Positions 5,607 to 6,392 of a stretch of 6,392 nt of DNA are shown here, in pieces. The stretch is taken from positions 1 to 6,392 of the forward strand of contig JAPPKT010000375.1 in assembly GCA_028819675.1 (NCBI GenBank). The letters are read 5' to 3'. The translations under genes were made by a program, and so were the position numbers. How positions within the stretch are numbered: position 1 is the first letter of the stretch; every line of letters begins with the position of its first letter. The notes below the pieces were generated by a model. That model ran no database searches and was not told the origin of the DNA. It worked only from the letters and a program-made list of their open reading frames with translations. The DNA comes from Caldilineaceae bacterium. GTDB lineage: Bacteria; Chloroflexota; Anaerolineae; Caldilineales; Caldilineaceae.

Positions 5607-5849
5607 ATGCCGTTCAAAAAATGTCCGATCTGTGGAGGTGAAATGGTCGAGAAGGAAGTCGAGAAGCTACTACGTGGTGGCGCAAATACCGCTGCTGTGA
5701 CCGCCCCTGCCGAGGTCTGTCTACATTGCGATGAACGACTCTACTCTGCAGAAACTGTCAGCCGATTCCAGCAAATTCGCGCCAAACTTTCTTGCCATGA
5801 CGTTGCCGATCTTAAACCCTTGGGACAGTCCTTTCAGACAGCCGTTTAA
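5607..5849 (+). CDS. YgiT-type zinc-finger protein (MqsA N-terminal-like)
   Basis: An 80-residue protein with the zinc-ribbon of the YgiT/MqsA N-terminal family. Cys6-Pro-Ile-Cys9 near the start and Cys38-Leu-His-Cys41 would bind one zinc. Between them lies the family's EKEVEKLLRGG segment (15-25), and after them the ERLYSAETVSRFQQIRAKL helix (43-61). It lacks the DNA-binding helix-turn-helix domain of full-length MqsA, so it is the short form common in environmental genomes. Short forms are often encoded beside a DUF4258 or similar RNase-like toxin and are presumed antitoxins, but no such gene is visible here within 450 nt upstream, and downstream is a convergent dehydrogenase. It is therefore an orphan, or its function is not toxin control. 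The ATG at 5607 is chosen; TTG at 5604 is a possible alternative with better SD spacing. Its 3' end converges on the SDR gene with a 55-nt gap and no obvious terminator. Confidence 0.88.
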   Translation: MPFKKCPICGGEMVEKEVEKLLRGGANTAAVTAPAEVCLHCDERLYSAETVSRFQQIRAKLSCHDVADLKPLGQSFQTAV

Positions 5850-5904
5850 CCCGTAATGCCCTTTGCCCAAATCTAAGCCCCAATCAAACGTAGCCTTCAG
5901 CAAA

Positions 5905-6392
5905 CTACTGCGCCGTATACCCCCCATCCACCGGCCACACACTCCCCGTCACAAACGACGCCTCATCCGACGCCAAAAACGCCACCACCGCCGCCACCTC
6001 CTCCGGCTGCCCCATCCGCCCCATCGGATGCAACCGCTTCATCTCCGCATGAACCTCCGGGTTCCCGACCACATTCTCCGTGAGCGGCGAATAAACGAAC
6101 CCGGGCGCAACCGCATTGATACGCACCCCCTCAACCGCAAACCGCACGCCCATCTCCTTGGTCATCTGCGCCACCGCCCCCTTGCTGTGCGGATACGCCG
6201 TAAAACCGTCCGAAAACGGCAGCGATGTCGGGTACCCAACCATGCTCATCACCGAAACAAGGTTCACAATCGCGCCCCGGCCTGCCGGTCTCATCACCTC
6301 CAACGCCGCATACGACATCAGAAACACGCCCTTGGCATTGACCTCCATCACCGCGTCCCAGCGCGCCTCAAAATCTGCCTCAGGCGGCAACG
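5905..6392 (-). CDS. Short-chain dehydrogenase/reductase, C-terminal part
   Basis: The last 161 or so residues of an SDR-family NAD(P)-dependent oxidoreductase; the 5' end lies beyond the right edge. The codon at 6388-6390 is TTG, most likely an internal Leu rather than a start, because full-length members have about 250 residues and the TGxxxGIG nucleotide-binding loop is missing. Counting from that codon, Asn18 in VNAKGVF is the conserved structural Asn, Ser46 in IVNLVSV is the likely catalytic Ser, and Tyr66-x3-Lys70 (YPHSK) is the active-site pair. The [13 protein letters not shown] segment (91-103) and the VDGGYTAQ terminus are typical of the classical subfamily. The Ser-Tyr spacing of 20 residues is longer than the usual 13 or so. 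Substrate cannot be told; sugar, polyol or 3-oxoacyl substrates are all possible. The gene is convergent with the zinc-finger gene and not part of the hydroxylase operon. Confidence 0.9.
   Translation of the reverse strand, partial: LPPEADFEARWDAVMEVNAKGVFLMSYAALEVMRPAGRGAIVNLVSVMSMVGYPTSLPFSDGFTAYPHSKGAVAQMTKEMGVRFAVEGVRINAVAPGFVYSPLTENVVGNPEVHAEMKRLHPMGRMGQPEEVAAVVAFLASDEASFVTGSVWPVDGGYTAQ

Noticed and set aside
5363..5641. Plus-strand ORF of 92 codons in the spacer
   Set aside because: It reads through the hairpin element (VGAPLVGALLVASP is the translated repeat) and overlaps the zinc-finger start in another frame.

Overview
The window looks like part of a chromosome of a GC-rich bacterium, most likely an uncultured Chloroflexota member. 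The lineage is inferred from three things: strong NNC codon preference, Shine-Dalgarno (SD)-poor starts, and a YgiT-type zinc-finger gene next to a GGGGCACCC/GGGTGCCC hairpin repeat, a combination I associate with that phylum. No rRNA or tRNA is present to confirm it.

Layout, left to right. Positions 1-423 are a cytosine-rich non-coding region with a perfect TATAAT box and a possible 29-codon leader ORF. Position 424 starts a plus-strand run of four genes: a YesL/DUF624-like membrane protein (424-1050), the FAD subunit of a xanthine-dehydrogenase-family molybdenum hydroxylase (1106-1924), a fused [2Fe-2S]/molybdopterin catalytic subunit of 1000 residues (1972-4974), and a 60-codon ORF that begins on the base after the catalytic subunit's stop (4975-5157). 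A lower-GC spacer (5158-5606) follows, with a 15-nt perfect palindrome and two hairpin repeats. Next come a YgiT-type zinc-finger protein with no visible toxin partner (5607-5849) and, convergent on the minus strand, the C-terminal two thirds of a short-chain dehydrogenase (5905-6392) that runs off the right edge.

The FAD subunit and fused subunit should form one soluble hydroxylase: substrate is hydroxylated at the Mo centre and electrons leave through [2Fe-2S] clusters to FAD. The arrangement (separate FAD subunit followed by an FeS-Mo fusion) resembles the E. coli ygfM-xdhD pair more than the usual three-gene M-S-L set.

The most unusual point is that the fused FeS domain has lost all four cysteines of the plant-ferredoxin-type cluster (Asp40, Ser45, Asp48 and Gly68 in their places), although the fold-defining residues around them remain. 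The second cluster motif (Cys121, Cys124, Cys156, Cys158) is intact. The canonical Mo-FeS-FeS-FAD electron wire therefore appears to be missing one station.
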